Shown piece by piece: positions 1 to 7,570 of a stretch of 14,696 bases of DNA. Position 1 is the first letter of the stretch, and every line of letters starts with the position of its first letter. The position numbers and the translations under genes are program-made. Under the pieces are notes generated by a model, which was given only the letters and a program-made list of their open reading frames with translations, was not told where the DNA came from and made no database searches. The DNA is from DASUUI01 sp964577965 (lineage in GTDB: Bacteria; Gemmatimonadota; Gemmatimonadetes; Gemmatimonadales; Gemmatimonadaceae), in the NCBI GenBank assembly GCA_964577965.1, contig CAZOAT010000062.1, forward strand, positions 1-14,696. Reading direction: 5' to 3'.

Positions 1-1
1 C

Positions 2-1528
2 CTCACCCGCGCACTGCTCCTCGCGACTCTCCCGCTCGCAGCTGCGTGCGTTCACACCTTCCAGACGATGGAGCCGAGGGAAGTGGAGGCGAACGCGGGC
101 ATCGTGCGCACCCCGGTGCGCGCGCATATGTACGACGGGTCAATCGTCACGTTCACCAACGGCGCAACCATCAGCGGTGGGACGATTTCCGGGAATGGCG
201 CGAGACACCACCCAACCGCAGGGACCTTCGGCGTCCGAACGGTACAGCTTGACAGCATCATCGGCGTTGAGACGTTCGCGACCCCCGTGGCCGGGGGCCA
301 GTCTGCGCTCGTTACGATCGGGGCCACGACCGCTCTTCTCGTGGGAGTGCCGCTCCTCGCCGTCGCCATCTTCGGTTCCTGCCCCACCTTCTACTCCGAC
401 AGCGCCGGCACCGACGTGCTTCAGGCGGAAGCGTTCTCCTATGCCATCGCGCCGATGTTCGAGCACCGCGACATCGACCGGCTTCGCCTGAGCCCGGGCG
501 CGGACGGCATCATCCGCCTCGAGGTCCGCAATGAGGCACTGGAGACGCACTACATCAACCATCTCGAGCTGCTGGAAGTCACGCACGCCGCTGACGAAAT
601 GGTCGTCACGACCGAGGGCGGCAGGCACATCGCACTCCGCACCCTGACCACCCCGTCCGCAGTCGTCAACGCCGCAGGGGAGGACGTGACCGCGACCCTT
701 CTCCATGAAGACGGCGACGTCTACGCCACGCCGCCTTCGTTCGCGGCCGCCAGAACCGCCAGGGACCTAAACGACCACCTGGAGTTCACTGTCCGCCCAC
801 CGGCTGGCACCGACAGCGTCGCCGTCCTGCTCCGGCTCCGCAACAGCCTGCTGAATACCGTGCTGCTGTACGACGAGATGCTCGCCAGTGCCGGGCCGCA
901 GGCGCTCGACTGGGTCGGCGAGGATCTCACCCGCATCGCCACTGCGCTCGAGCTCGCCGAATGGTACAAGGCGCACATGGGGATGGCCGTCGAGGTGCTG
1001 CAGGATGGAGAGTACCGCCAGGTGGCGCGACTCTGGGACGTCGGGCCGATCGCGTTCCACGACGTCGCAGTGCCGGTCCCCGTCGGTAGCGACGGTACCG
1101 CACGCGTGCGCCTCTCGTTCGTGGCCGACAACTGGAGAATCGACAGACTCGCCTGGTCACCCGATTTCCGCCGCACGGGTGCGCGCCTGCTGCCGATGAG
1201 CGGCGCGCACGGAATGGACGGCACGAGCGAAGACGCCGCGCTGCGCAGCCTCGCCGAGCCCGACGAAGACTACCTGGTCACCACGCCCGGTCAGCGGTTC
1301 GTAGCCAGCTTCGACGCCGGAGCGTCTGCAGCGGGCACGAAGCGCACCTTCTTCCTCGCATCGCAGGGTTACTACACCGAATGGATGCGCCCTGACTGGC
1401 TGCGCAATGAAACGCCAGAACCGTTCACACCGACCGCCGATCGCATCCACTCCGCGCTCACGCGCTGGCTCGCGAAACGCGATGCGTTCGAGCAGCAGTT
1501 CTACGCCTCCAGAATCCCGGTGAGGTGA
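2..1528 (+). CDS. Large lipoprotein of unknown function, 5' end outside the window
   Basis: The first in-frame ATG is at 68, but the frame is open to the left edge. The upstream codons encode a hydrophobic stretch ending in LPLAAAC, which reads as a lipoprotein signal peptide with a lipobox (Cys codon at 47-49). The true start is therefore probably a few codons before base 1, and 508 residues are visible. After the lipid-anchor Cys comes a Gly/Thr-rich, beta-looking segment. A second hydrophobic segment follows at about visible residues 102-125 and ends in a GSCPTFY motif. The rest (about 130-508) is a long, probably beta-rich exported domain. I recall similar uncharacterised lipoproteins with an SCPT motif in soil bacteria but cannot name a family. 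It ends in TGA overlapping a possible GTG of the next gene, so it heads a coupled three-gene unit. It is certainly a gene; its function is unknown. Confidence 0.85.
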   Translation, partial: LTRALLLATLPLAAACVHTFQTMEPREVEANAGIVRTPVRAHMYDGSIVTFTNGATISGGTISGNGARHHPTAGTFGVRTVQLDSIIGVETFATPVAGGQSALVTIGATTALLVGVPLLAVAIFGSCPTFYSDSAGTDVLQAEAFSYAIAPMFEHRDIDRLRLSPGADGIIRLEVRNEALETHYINHLELLEVTHAADEMVVTTEGGRHIALRTLTTPSAVVNAAGEDVTATLLHEDGDVYATPPSFAAARTARDLNDHLEFTVRPPAGTDSVAVLLRLRNSLLNTVLLYDEMLASAGPQALDWVGEDLTRIATALELAEWYKAHMGMAVEVLQDGEYRQVARLWDVGPIAFHDVAVPVPVGSDGTARVRLSFVADNWRIDRLAWSPDFRRTGARLLPMSGAHGMDGTSEDAALRSLAEPDEDYLVTTPGQRFVASFDAGASAAGTKRTFFLASQGYYTEWMRPDWLRNETPEPFTPTADRIHSALTRWLAKRDAFEQQFYASRIPVR

Positions 1529-1530
1529 CC

Positions 1531-1920
1531 ATGTACCGGACACTCGCAGTCATCGCCACGCTCACCGTAGCCGCGTGCACCCACGGCCCACGCCTGGAAC
1601 GACTCAACTTCCCCACCCGGCCGCTCGGCGCGCAGGCCGCAGTAGCTACCGGTCAGGCCACGTATTCTGGAGAGTTGATCACAGCCGCTGACACCGGTTT
1701 CGTCGTGCTCGACGGCAGCAACCGGCTCGTGTACATACCAGCCACAGGCGTAAGACAGATCCGCGTCGAGTCCATCGGAGCGGTTCGCATGCCGCTGCAC
1801 GGGAGAACGCTGGAGAAAGTCCGCCTGGTGAGCCGTCATCCCTACGGAATCCCGGCGGAAGCGCGCACCGCTCTGCTCGCGGCCACCGGCCAGTCGGATC
1901 TCGAGCGGATCGAACCGTGA
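1531..1920 (+). CDS. Small lipoprotein, 129 aa, unknown function
   Basis: ATG 1531 is preferred over an in-frame GTG at 1525, because GAGG at 1522-1525 is a well-placed ribosome-binding site (5-nt gap) for the ATG. The GTG would overlap the upstream stop and remains possible. The N terminus reads MYRTLAVIATLTVAAC, a short lipoprotein signal with lipobox and anchor at Cys16. The mature part is short and looks like a small beta structure: a GELITAADTGFVVL hairpin followed by RLVYIPATGVRQIRVESIG. A roughly similar layout (a D-G-S-I-V strand followed by a V-x-L-D-S-I-I-G-V strand) occurs near the N terminus of the upstream lipoprotein, suggesting a related fold; this is inference. It lies between two other exported proteins and its stop overlaps the next start by 4 bases. 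Confidence 0.8.
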   Translation: MYRTLAVIATLTVAACTHGPRLERLNFPTRPLGAQAAVATGQATYSGELITAADTGFVVLDGSNRLVYIPATGVRQIRVESIGAVRMPLHGRTLEKVRLVSRHPYGIPAEARTALLAATGQSDLERIEP

Positions 1921-2834
1921 GGACGGAGGCGCTGCTCCTTGCTGCAGGCTTTGCTGCGCTCGCGCCAGTCGCGCACGCGCAGGATCACTCCGGACACGTG
2001 ACCGGACAACCGGGTGCGACCGGTGTGCGGCCGGCGCACTCGCACGACGACGGCACCGACCCGGGCGATAGTTCCGATCCCGCCATCGCCGCTCTCATCC
2101 AGCGGGTACGCGGGGCGACCGTGCATCTGCGTGACCGCAAAGCGGCCGCGCGCGCTGGATACCGGCGTGTCGGGATCGACTTCCCCGCTATGGGCGAGCA
2201 CTGGGTGAACCCCGGGTTGCTCCTCCGCCGGGGGCTCGACTTCGACAAGCCGTCCATCCTCACCTACACGATGATCGACGATCGACCGACGCTCACAGGC
2301 GTAGTGTTCACTGTAGCTCTCGATCCCGGCGAGTCGCCGCCGCCGGTGGCGGGCGCTGAACGTCCGTGGCACGAGCACAACGAATCGATCGCGGACGAAA
2401 GTCTGGTGCGACCCGCCGTGAGCACGCCGCGGAACGACCGGCGCCGGCTCGCCGTGCTCCACCTGTGGACGGAAGCACCGAATCCCGCAGGTCCGTTCGC
2501 CACGGAGAACTGGGCGCTGCCGTTCGCGCGACTCGGCTTCACCGTGCCCGATCCACTCCCGCCCGGAGCCGTCCGCGCGCTGTCTCTCGCGGCGGGTGGT
2601 GACAGCTACTTCACGGAGCTGGTGCACGCTGCGAGCGGACCCGCCGCGCTTCGTGCTGCTCAGCCGATAGTTCGCGACGCACGTGCAGAAGTTCTCTCGC
2701 TCATCGGCGACACGCCGCAGAACGAGCCCCTCAGTGCCGGCACGCTCGCCACCCTCGAGTCGATCTGGGCACGCATGATGGATCGCATCGCAGTCGCCTG
2801 TGGCGATTGCGCGGGAGCGCTGGCCGAGCGCTGA
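1917..2834 (+). CDS. Secreted protein of unknown function with conserved His motifs
   Basis: GTG 1917 overlaps the preceding stop by 4 bases (GTGA), implying translational coupling; there is no clear ribosome-binding site. The N terminus is a classical Sec signal peptide ending AHA|Q (cleavage after residue 21). The mature protein starts with a His/Asp-rich linker (about 22-55). The core carries MGEHWVNP (92-99), KPSILTYT (111-118), WHEHN (151-155) and LHLWTEAPNPAGPF (181-194). This order of motifs (G-x-H-x-V-N-P, then P-x-x-L-x-Y, then H-x-W with NPAG-F) matches a family of uncharacterised exported proteins I recall from soil proteobacteria and others. His95, His152, His154 and His182 could form a metal or active site, which is inference. 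A CGDC pair near the C terminus could make a disulfide. The gene is well supported; no function can be named. Confidence 0.85.
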   Translation: MRTEALLLAAGFAALAPVAHAQDHSGHVTGQPGATGVRPAHSHDDGTDPGDSSDPAIAALIQRVRGATVHLRDRKAAARAGYRRVGIDFPAMGEHWVNPGLLLRRGLDFDKPSILTYTMIDDRPTLTGVVFTVALDPGESPPPVAGAERPWHEHNESIADESLVRPAVSTPRNDRRRLAVLHLWTEAPNPAGPFATENWALPFARLGFTVPDPLPPGAVRALSLAAGGDSYFTELVHAASGPAALRAAQPIVRDARAEVLSLIGDTPQNEPLSAGTLATLESIWARMMDRIAVACGDCAGALAER

Positions 2835-2949
2835 GCGCTGCCTGACTGATCGCACCGGGCGATCTCCAATGAAGATGATCCTCCGGACGTGACGTGACGC
2901 GGCTCGTGAACGTCCATCCCATGGCCCCGCGCCCGCGAATGCAGTCGGG

Positions 2950-4251
2950 GTGGCAGCAGATTCTTCTGGCGGCATTTCCACGAAGCGCAGAGATTCGCAG
3001 GCAGCAATGAAAGAGGGCGAACCGATTGTGAACAGTCGCGGCAGAAACTCCGCAGATCAGCTCCGACAGGCCGAGGCGAAGCTTGCCAGCATCATCGGCT
3101 CGGCGATGGACGCAATCATATCGGTGAACACGGAGCATCAGATCCTCGTGTTCAACGAGGCGGCCGAGCGGATCTTCGGCTACAGCCGCGAAGAAGCGCT
3201 GCAGATGTCGGTGCATGATCTGCTGCCCGAAAGCTTTCGCGCCGCGCACGTTCATCACATCAAGTCGTTCGCGAAGACGGGCGTGACGACCCGCTCCATG
3301 GGCGCGCTCCGCCCCCTCGCCGCCCGACGGAAGGACGGCAGCGAGTTCCCGATCGAGGCGGCAATCTCACAGGTCGAGGTCGATGGCCAGAAGATCTTCA
3401 CCGTGATCCTCCGCGACGTGAGTGAGCGGAAGAGCGCCGAAGCCGAGCGGGAGCGGCTGCTCGAGGCGGAACGCGAAGCACGCGCGGCGGCGGAGTCGGC
3501 GAACAAGGCCAAGTCCGAGTTCCTCGCGATGATGTCGCATGAGCTGAGAACCCCGCTCAACGCGATCGCCGGCTACATCCAGTTGATAGAAATGGGGCTG
3601 CATGGGCCCGTGACCCCGCGTCAGAAAGATGCACTGGAACGCGTGCAGCAGAGCCAGGGCCATCTCCTCCGGCTCATCAACGAGGTGCTGAACTTTGCCA
3701 GACTCGAGACGGCCCAGATGCAGTACACGCTCACTGCGTTCCCCGTCACCGAGCTGCTCCACGCGCTCGACGCGATCATCAACCCGCTGATCAGCCAGAA
3801 GGGGTTGCTCTACACGCACGTCGTGGTAGATCCGGCGGCCGTCGTGCACGCCGACATTGAGCGCGTCCAGCAGATCCTGCTCAATCTCATATCGAACGCA
3901 GTGAAGTTCACCCCGTCCGGCGGCCACGTCTCCGTAAGGGTTGAGCGGCACGAGACCCACGTTGACGTTCTGGTTGCCGACACGGGCCGCGGGATCGACG
4001 AAGCCGATCAGGCGAAAATCTTCGAGCCGTTCGTACAGCTAGACCGGAGGCTCACAAGAGAGGAAGGCGGAGTCGGACTCGGCCTCGCGATCAGCCGCGA
4101 CCTGGCGCGGGCGATGAACGGGGATCTCACGGTCGAGAGCATTCCCGGCCACGGGGCCACATTCCGTCTGTCACTTCCGGTGCCAACGATCGTGAGCGAT
4201 ACGAGCGTACTGCCGGCGCCGGAGCAGGACCCTCTCGAAAAGACGGCTTGA
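2950..4251 (+). CDS. PAS-domain sensor histidine kinase, soluble and orphan
   Basis: A 433-aa kinase without signal peptide or membrane segment, so probably cytosolic. From the GTG at 2950, a PAS domain spans about residues 40-155 (IFGYSREEAL, then RRKDGSEFPIEAAIS), followed by an Arg/Glu/Ala-rich coiled linker (about 157-190). The HisKA dimerisation helix contains MMSHELRTPLNAI with phospho-acceptor His197. The HATPase domain has the N box (NLISNAVKF, Asn316), G1 (DTGRGI, Asp344), the F box (IFEPF) and G2 (GVGLGLA). All residues needed for autophosphorylation are present. No response regulator is adjacent, so the partner is elsewhere. The start is uncertain: ATG 3007 and GTG 3028 are in frame, and the latter has GAGGG at 3013-3017, 10 nt ahead. 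All three leave the PAS domain intact. The flanking genes give no hint of the stimulus. Confidence 0.93.
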   Translation: MAADSSGGISTKRRDSQAAMKEGEPIVNSRGRNSADQLRQAEAKLASIIGSAMDAIISVNTEHQILVFNEAAERIFGYSREEALQMSVHDLLPESFRAAHVHHIKSFAKTGVTTRSMGALRPLAARRKDGSEFPIEAAISQVEVDGQKIFTVILRDVSERKSAEAERERLLEAEREARAAAESANKAKSEFLAMMSHELRTPLNAIAGYIQLIEMGLHGPVTPRQKDALERVQQSQGHLLRLINEVLNFARLETAQMQYTLTAFPVTELLHALDAIINPLISQKGLLYTHVVVDPAAVVHADIERVQQILLNLISNAVKFTPSGGHVSVRVERHETHVDVLVADTGRGIDEADQAKIFEPFVQLDRRLTREEGGVGLGLAISRDLARAMNGDLTVESIPGHGATFRLSLPVPTIVSDTSVLPAPEQDPLEKTA

Positions 4252-4280
4252 GTAGCAACCATCGGGCTCGCAGGTGCGCC

Positions 4281-4300
4281 TAAGATGATACCATCTGATG
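4281..4300 (+). promoter_or_regulatory. Candidate -10 box and inverted repeat before the peptidase gene
   Basis: TAAGAT at 4281-4286 matches the -10 consensus at four of six positions and would place transcription start near 4293, only about 5 nt before ATG 4298. Overlapping it is a perfect short inverted repeat, AGATG (4283-4287) and CATCT (4292-4296), with a 4-nt spacer. I see no -35 box. The arms are short enough to occur by chance, so this is a weak operator candidate. There is no Shine-Dalgarno sequence, consistent with a very short leader. Confidence 0.3.
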
Positions 4301-5782
4301 ATTGGACGCGCCGCACTTCTGTTCGCTTTGCTCCCGGCCGCAGCGGCTTGCGCGGCGACCGGCCGCCAGGCTCCCGTCGCACAGCCGTCGCCGGTCGAGT
4401 CCGCCGGCGCAGCGGCAGCTGCGTCCTACGTCGTTACGGTTCAGTCAGTAACACCTGCCCCGCGGCTGTCAGTCCGCGCAGCGCTTCGGCTCACGGACGA
4501 CACGCTGCGCATGGTGGAGACCCGCCCTGGTGACGCGCCTGAACTGATGCAGCAGGGATGGCCGGCCCTCGTCCGAAATCTTCGCGTCCTCAACGAGTCC
4601 GGTGCGCAGCTGCCCGCGATCAGCGCCGGAGCAGCCGGCTGGGTGCTACCGACCGGCGGACGGAACGTGACGGTGGTGTACGACGTCGATTACCAGCTGC
4701 TGGTGAACAGGCGGTGGCCTGCGCCGCGGGAGTCGGCGTACGCCGACGACTCCACTCTCTTCGTTGTCGCACGCTCGCTGTTCGTCGGCCCCGGCGTGCC
4801 AGGCTCCATCCGACTGCGTTTCGTCGTGCCCGCCGGCTGGCGGGTGCTCGCGCCGTGGCCGCCCGACAACGCCGATACCAACACTTTTCGCATCGAGAAT
4901 TTCGACCGGCTCGCCAACAACGCCTTCGCGGTGACACGCAGGTCCGCCGCAACCGTCCGCGCGGGCGGCGTCACGCTGCAGACGGTGACGTTCGGCAGGT
5001 GGCAGTCCCGCACTGCCGAGATAGCCGCTGTTCTCCGTGCCCACGCCGCGACGTTCGCGCGGTTGTTCGATGATGATTCGGACCATCGCTATCTCGCCGC
5101 GTTTCTCGAAGGCGAACGGATGGGCGGAGAGGCGTACCTCGACAGCTACGCGATGCAGGCCGATCCCACGTCAGCGGTGAGCGGCTGGAGCCGGCTCGTC
5201 GCACACGAGTTGTTCCACTACTGGAACGGCCAGCGGCTGCGCGGCGAGGACTACATCGCGTCGCAGTGGTTCGCGGAAGGCATCACCGAGTACTTCGCGC
5301 TCCTGTCCATGGCGCAGAACGGTCTGATGAGTGATCAAGAGGTGCTCGACCAGCTGAGCTCGCGACTGCGCGCATCGCAGGGAATGACGATGAGTCTCGT
5401 GGAGTCAGGCGGTCGCAAAAACGCCGCTTTCTACGGCCGCGCTGCTATCACCGGACTCCTGCTCGACCTGCTGCTCCGCGAGCAGACAGCCAATCGCCGC
5501 GGACTTCCCGATCTGATGCGCGCACTGTGGCGGGAGTACGGCAGAACAGACCGGCCCTACACCCTCGCTGAGCTGTACGCCGCCGCATCCGCTGTGGCCG
5601 GAGCCGATGTCAGCCCGCGAATACGCAGGTGGGTGGAGCAAGCCGATCCGCTTGAAATGGACGCGCTGCTCGCGACCGTGGCGCTCAGGACAGTGTCGGA
5701 CTCAGCAGGTCAGCGAATCGCCATCGATCCGGGAGTTCCCGCCGCCGCACGGGCGCGATGGCGGTCGATTCTCTTGCAGTGA
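4298..5782 (+). CDS. Lipoprotein M61-like zinc metallopeptidase
   Basis: A 494-aa protein starting with a lipoprotein signal (MIGRAALLFALLPAAAAC, anchor Cys18), so it is probably held on the outside of a membrane. An N-terminal beta-rich region (about 40-250) precedes the catalytic part: MGGEA (275-279, the position of the substrate-binding G-x-E strand in M1/M61 enzymes), zinc motif HELFH (303-307) followed by YWNGQRLR, and WFAEGITEYFA supplying the third ligand, Glu327. An all-helical C-terminal region follows. HEFFH-LWN-x-KR and W-x-AEG-x-T-x-Y are hallmarks of the M61 (glycyl aminopeptidase-like) gluzincins. Two differences from typical M61 proteins are that the second His and the Glu ligand are only 20 residues apart, and that there is no C-terminal PDZ domain, which also explains the shorter length. 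Substrate unknown. The gene stands alone between the sensor kinase and the Ser/Thr kinase. Confidence 0.85.
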   Translation: MIGRAALLFALLPAAAACAATGRQAPVAQPSPVESAGAAAAASYVVTVQSVTPAPRLSVRAALRLTDDTLRMVETRPGDAPELMQQGWPALVRNLRVLNESGAQLPAISAGAAGWVLPTGGRNVTVVYDVDYQLLVNRRWPAPRESAYADDSTLFVVARSLFVGPGVPGSIRLRFVVPAGWRVLAPWPPDNADTNTFRIENFDRLANNAFAVTRRSAATVRAGGVTLQTVTFGRWQSRTAEIAAVLRAHAATFARLFDDDSDHRYLAAFLEGERMGGEAYLDSYAMQADPTSAVSGWSRLVAHELFHYWNGQRLRGEDYIASQWFAEGITEYFALLSMAQNGLMSDQEVLDQLSSRLRASQGMTMSLVESGGRKNAAFYGRAAITGLLLDLLLREQTANRRGLPDLMRALWREYGRTDRPYTLAELYAAASAVAGADVSPRIRRWVEQADPLEMDALLATVALRTVSDSAGQRIAIDPGVPAAARARWRSILLQ

Positions 5783-5881
5783 TGCCGCTGGATATCGGCT
5801 TAGGGAGAGTTGCCGATCCCATCGCGGGTTTAGCTGCACAAGGGCCCGGCGGCGCGCAGCAGTGTGACGTAAATTCGGCCC
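5783..5881. other. Intergenic gap with possible leaderless promoter
   Basis: TAAATT at 5870-5875 resembles a -10 box. Seven bases after its end is 5882, the first base of the GTG start of the kinase gene, so the transcript may be leaderless. No convincing -35 box is seen. Short imperfect hairpins are present, but none is followed by a T tract, so no terminator is called for the peptidase gene. Confidence 0.3.
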
Positions 5882-7567
5882 GTGCTCGAACCTCCCGTGG
5901 ACGCTCCCGACAGCAGAGCGCGAAAGGACGCTCCTCCGGCCTCCATGGACCGCCTCACCCTGCGCTTCCCTCCACAGCTCGAGAGCGAATTTCAGCAGGA
6001 GCATTTCCGTAAGAGCCTGCGGGCTGTCAGGCTCGTCCTCGGAATCGGCACGGTCATCTACGGGGCAATCTTCATTCCGATCGACTACCTGTTTCTCCCG
6101 CCGGAAGCGTTCAGAACGGTGACAGCGATCCGGATCCCCACCGGGCTCCTGCTTGGCGGCCTTCTCGCGTTCACGTTTGCAGCGGCTTTCGAGCGGTGGT
6201 GGCAGATGTCTATAGCGGTTGCGGTGCTCGCGGTCGCGCTCAGCGTCTCCCTGATGGGTGCCTTCAGCCCACCGGGAAGTCACATCGCGTACTCGCTCGC
6301 GCCGGCGTTCCTCCTTTACCTGATGGTCACTTTCACGGTCGGCCGACTGCGCCTGTTGTATGCGACTGTCACCGGCCTCGCGCTGCTCACGATCTATAAC
6401 GTCGCCACGCTCTGGATCGGCAACGTTCCCTTCCCGGCGCTGCTCGTAAACAACATGCTGATGTTCTCGGCAGTGCTCCTGGGAGTGACCGCGGCTTATC
6501 TCCTGGAGCACTACATCCGCAGCGACTATCTCAGCGCACGTCTCCTCGAGACCGAGCGCGCCGACCTGAAGCAGGCGAACGACCTGCTCGAGCGTCGCAA
6601 TGCCGAGCTCGCACGCTCACGCGAGCAGGTGGTGCGTTCCGCGCGGCGCACGGAGCTCGTCTTCCTCGCACTCACCGATGCGCTTCTGGGCACCGTCCTC
6701 GACGACAAGTACCGCGTCGAGGAGAAGATCGGGTCGGGCAGCTTCGGCACTGTGTATCGCGGAACACACCTGCAGCTCGGCACGCCCGTGGCCATCAAGG
6801 TGCTTCGACCGTACCAGGGGCAGGACGATGTCGGCGTCCTCGATCGCCTTCGGCAGGAAGGAATCTCCGCCTGGCGGCTGCGACACCCGAACGTCGTTGC
6901 GGTCCTCGACTTCGCCGTGGCCTCTGACGCCGTCGCCTATCTCGTCATGGAGCTGCTCGTCGGCAGATCGCTCGCGGAGGAGCTCCAGGCAAGCACGCCA
7001 ATGACTCTGGCGCGGGCGGCGGAAGTGATGGAGCCGGTCTGCAGTGCGCTGGCCGAGGCGCACGCGCACGGCGTCATCCATCGAGACATCAAACCGAGCA
7101 ATGTCTTTCTGCACCAGGGCGCGTCTGGTGAAGTGGTGAAGATCATCGATCTCGGTATTGCGAAGGTGCTGGACGACGACCTCACGCCAGGCTCGGACAG
7201 GCGCACGGCAACCGGCCTGTTCCTCGGCACGCCCGCGTACTTCGCTCCAGAACGGTTCGAGAGCGGAGCATACAGTGGCGCGGTGGACGTCTACTCGGTC
7301 GGCGTGATGCTGTACGAGATGCTGACCGGTAACCTCCCTTTCCCCGCAGGCACTGGCGACTGGCGGACGGCGCTCATGCGGCTCGCCCACCAGCCCCCTC
7401 CACTCGGCACGATCGTACCGGGTATTCCGGAGTCGCTTGCGGATGCTGTCCTGCGCGCGCTCTCCGTCGATCCGCAGGACCGACCGACCGCTGCAGAGTT
7501 GCGTGAGGTCCTGGCAGCGGCGCGCGGAGCTCCCCCGCTCCTTTCCTACCGCGGGTTGCCGAAGTAG
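5882..7567 (+). CDS. Membrane Ser/Thr protein kinase with N-terminal six-helix domain
   Basis: 561 residues from GTG 5882. ATG 5945 (residue 22) is an alternative start that keeps every domain; neither has a Shine-Dalgarno sequence. Six hydrophobic helices lie at about 50-71, 83-103, 108-128, 136-154, 157-180 and 187-209. A charged coiled coil (about 217-255) follows, then a complete Hanks-type kinase domain (about 278-555): glycine loop GSGSFG (284-289), ATP lysine Lys306, catalytic HRDIKPSN (400-407, base Asp402), DLG in place of DFG (423-425), and APE (455-457). The kinase should be active and face the cytoplasm. The membrane part (EEHFRKSLRAVRL-like entry, IPIDYLFLP, then helices) resembles the N-terminal domain of many class III adenylate cyclases more than PknB proteins, which carry kinase first, then one helix, then PASTA or other repeats. 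It is probably a sensor kinase of unknown signal. It ends 12 nt before marR. Confidence 0.92.
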   Translation: MLEPPVDAPDSRARKDAPPASMDRLTLRFPPQLESEFQQEHFRKSLRAVRLVLGIGTVIYGAIFIPIDYLFLPPEAFRTVTAIRIPTGLLLGGLLAFTFAAAFERWWQMSIAVAVLAVALSVSLMGAFSPPGSHIAYSLAPAFLLYLMVTFTVGRLRLLYATVTGLALLTIYNVATLWIGNVPFPALLVNNMLMFSAVLLGVTAAYLLEHYIRSDYLSARLLETERADLKQANDLLERRNAELARSREQVVRSARRTELVFLALTDALLGTVLDDKYRVEEKIGSGSFGTVYRGTHLQLGTPVAIKVLRPYQGQDDVGVLDRLRQEGISAWRLRHPNVVAVLDFAVASDAVAYLVMELLVGRSLAEELQASTPMTLARAAEVMEPVCSALAEAHAHGVIHRDIKPSNVFLHQGASGEVVKIIDLGIAKVLDDDLTPGSDRRTATGLFLGTPAYFAPERFESGAYSGAVDVYSVGVMLYEMLTGNLPFPAGTGDWRTALMRLAHQPPPLGTIVPGIPESLADAVLRALSVDPQDRPTAAELREVLAAARGAPPLLSYRGLPK

Positions 7568-7570
7568 AAT
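7565..7570 (+). promoter_or_regulatory. Candidate -10 box of the marR-efflux operon
   Basis: TAGAAT matches TATAAT at five of six positions. It spans the kinase stop codon. The predicted transcription start (about 7577) lies only 3 nt before ATG 7580, which has no Shine-Dalgarno sequence, so the message would be nearly leaderless. The -35 region (about 7542-7547, TTTCCT) is poor. Confidence 0.45.

Noticed and set aside
2816..2839. Three AGCGCT copies, two forming a 6-bp hairpin around the stop of the secreted-protein gene
   Set aside because: The stem is short, partly inside the coding sequence and followed by no T tract, so it does not support a terminator call.
2885..2915. Inverted GGACGT / ACGTCC with a short GACGT tandem before the histidine kinase gene
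   Set aside because: Six-base arms 19 bases apart are expected by chance in GC-rich DNA, and no promoter element lines up with them.
1842..2981. Long antisense open frame (379 aa) opposite the secreted-protein gene
   Set aside because: It is Arg/His-rich with no domain or signal, lies opposite a gene with a clear signal peptide and coupled start, and is typical of shadow frames in GC-rich DNA.
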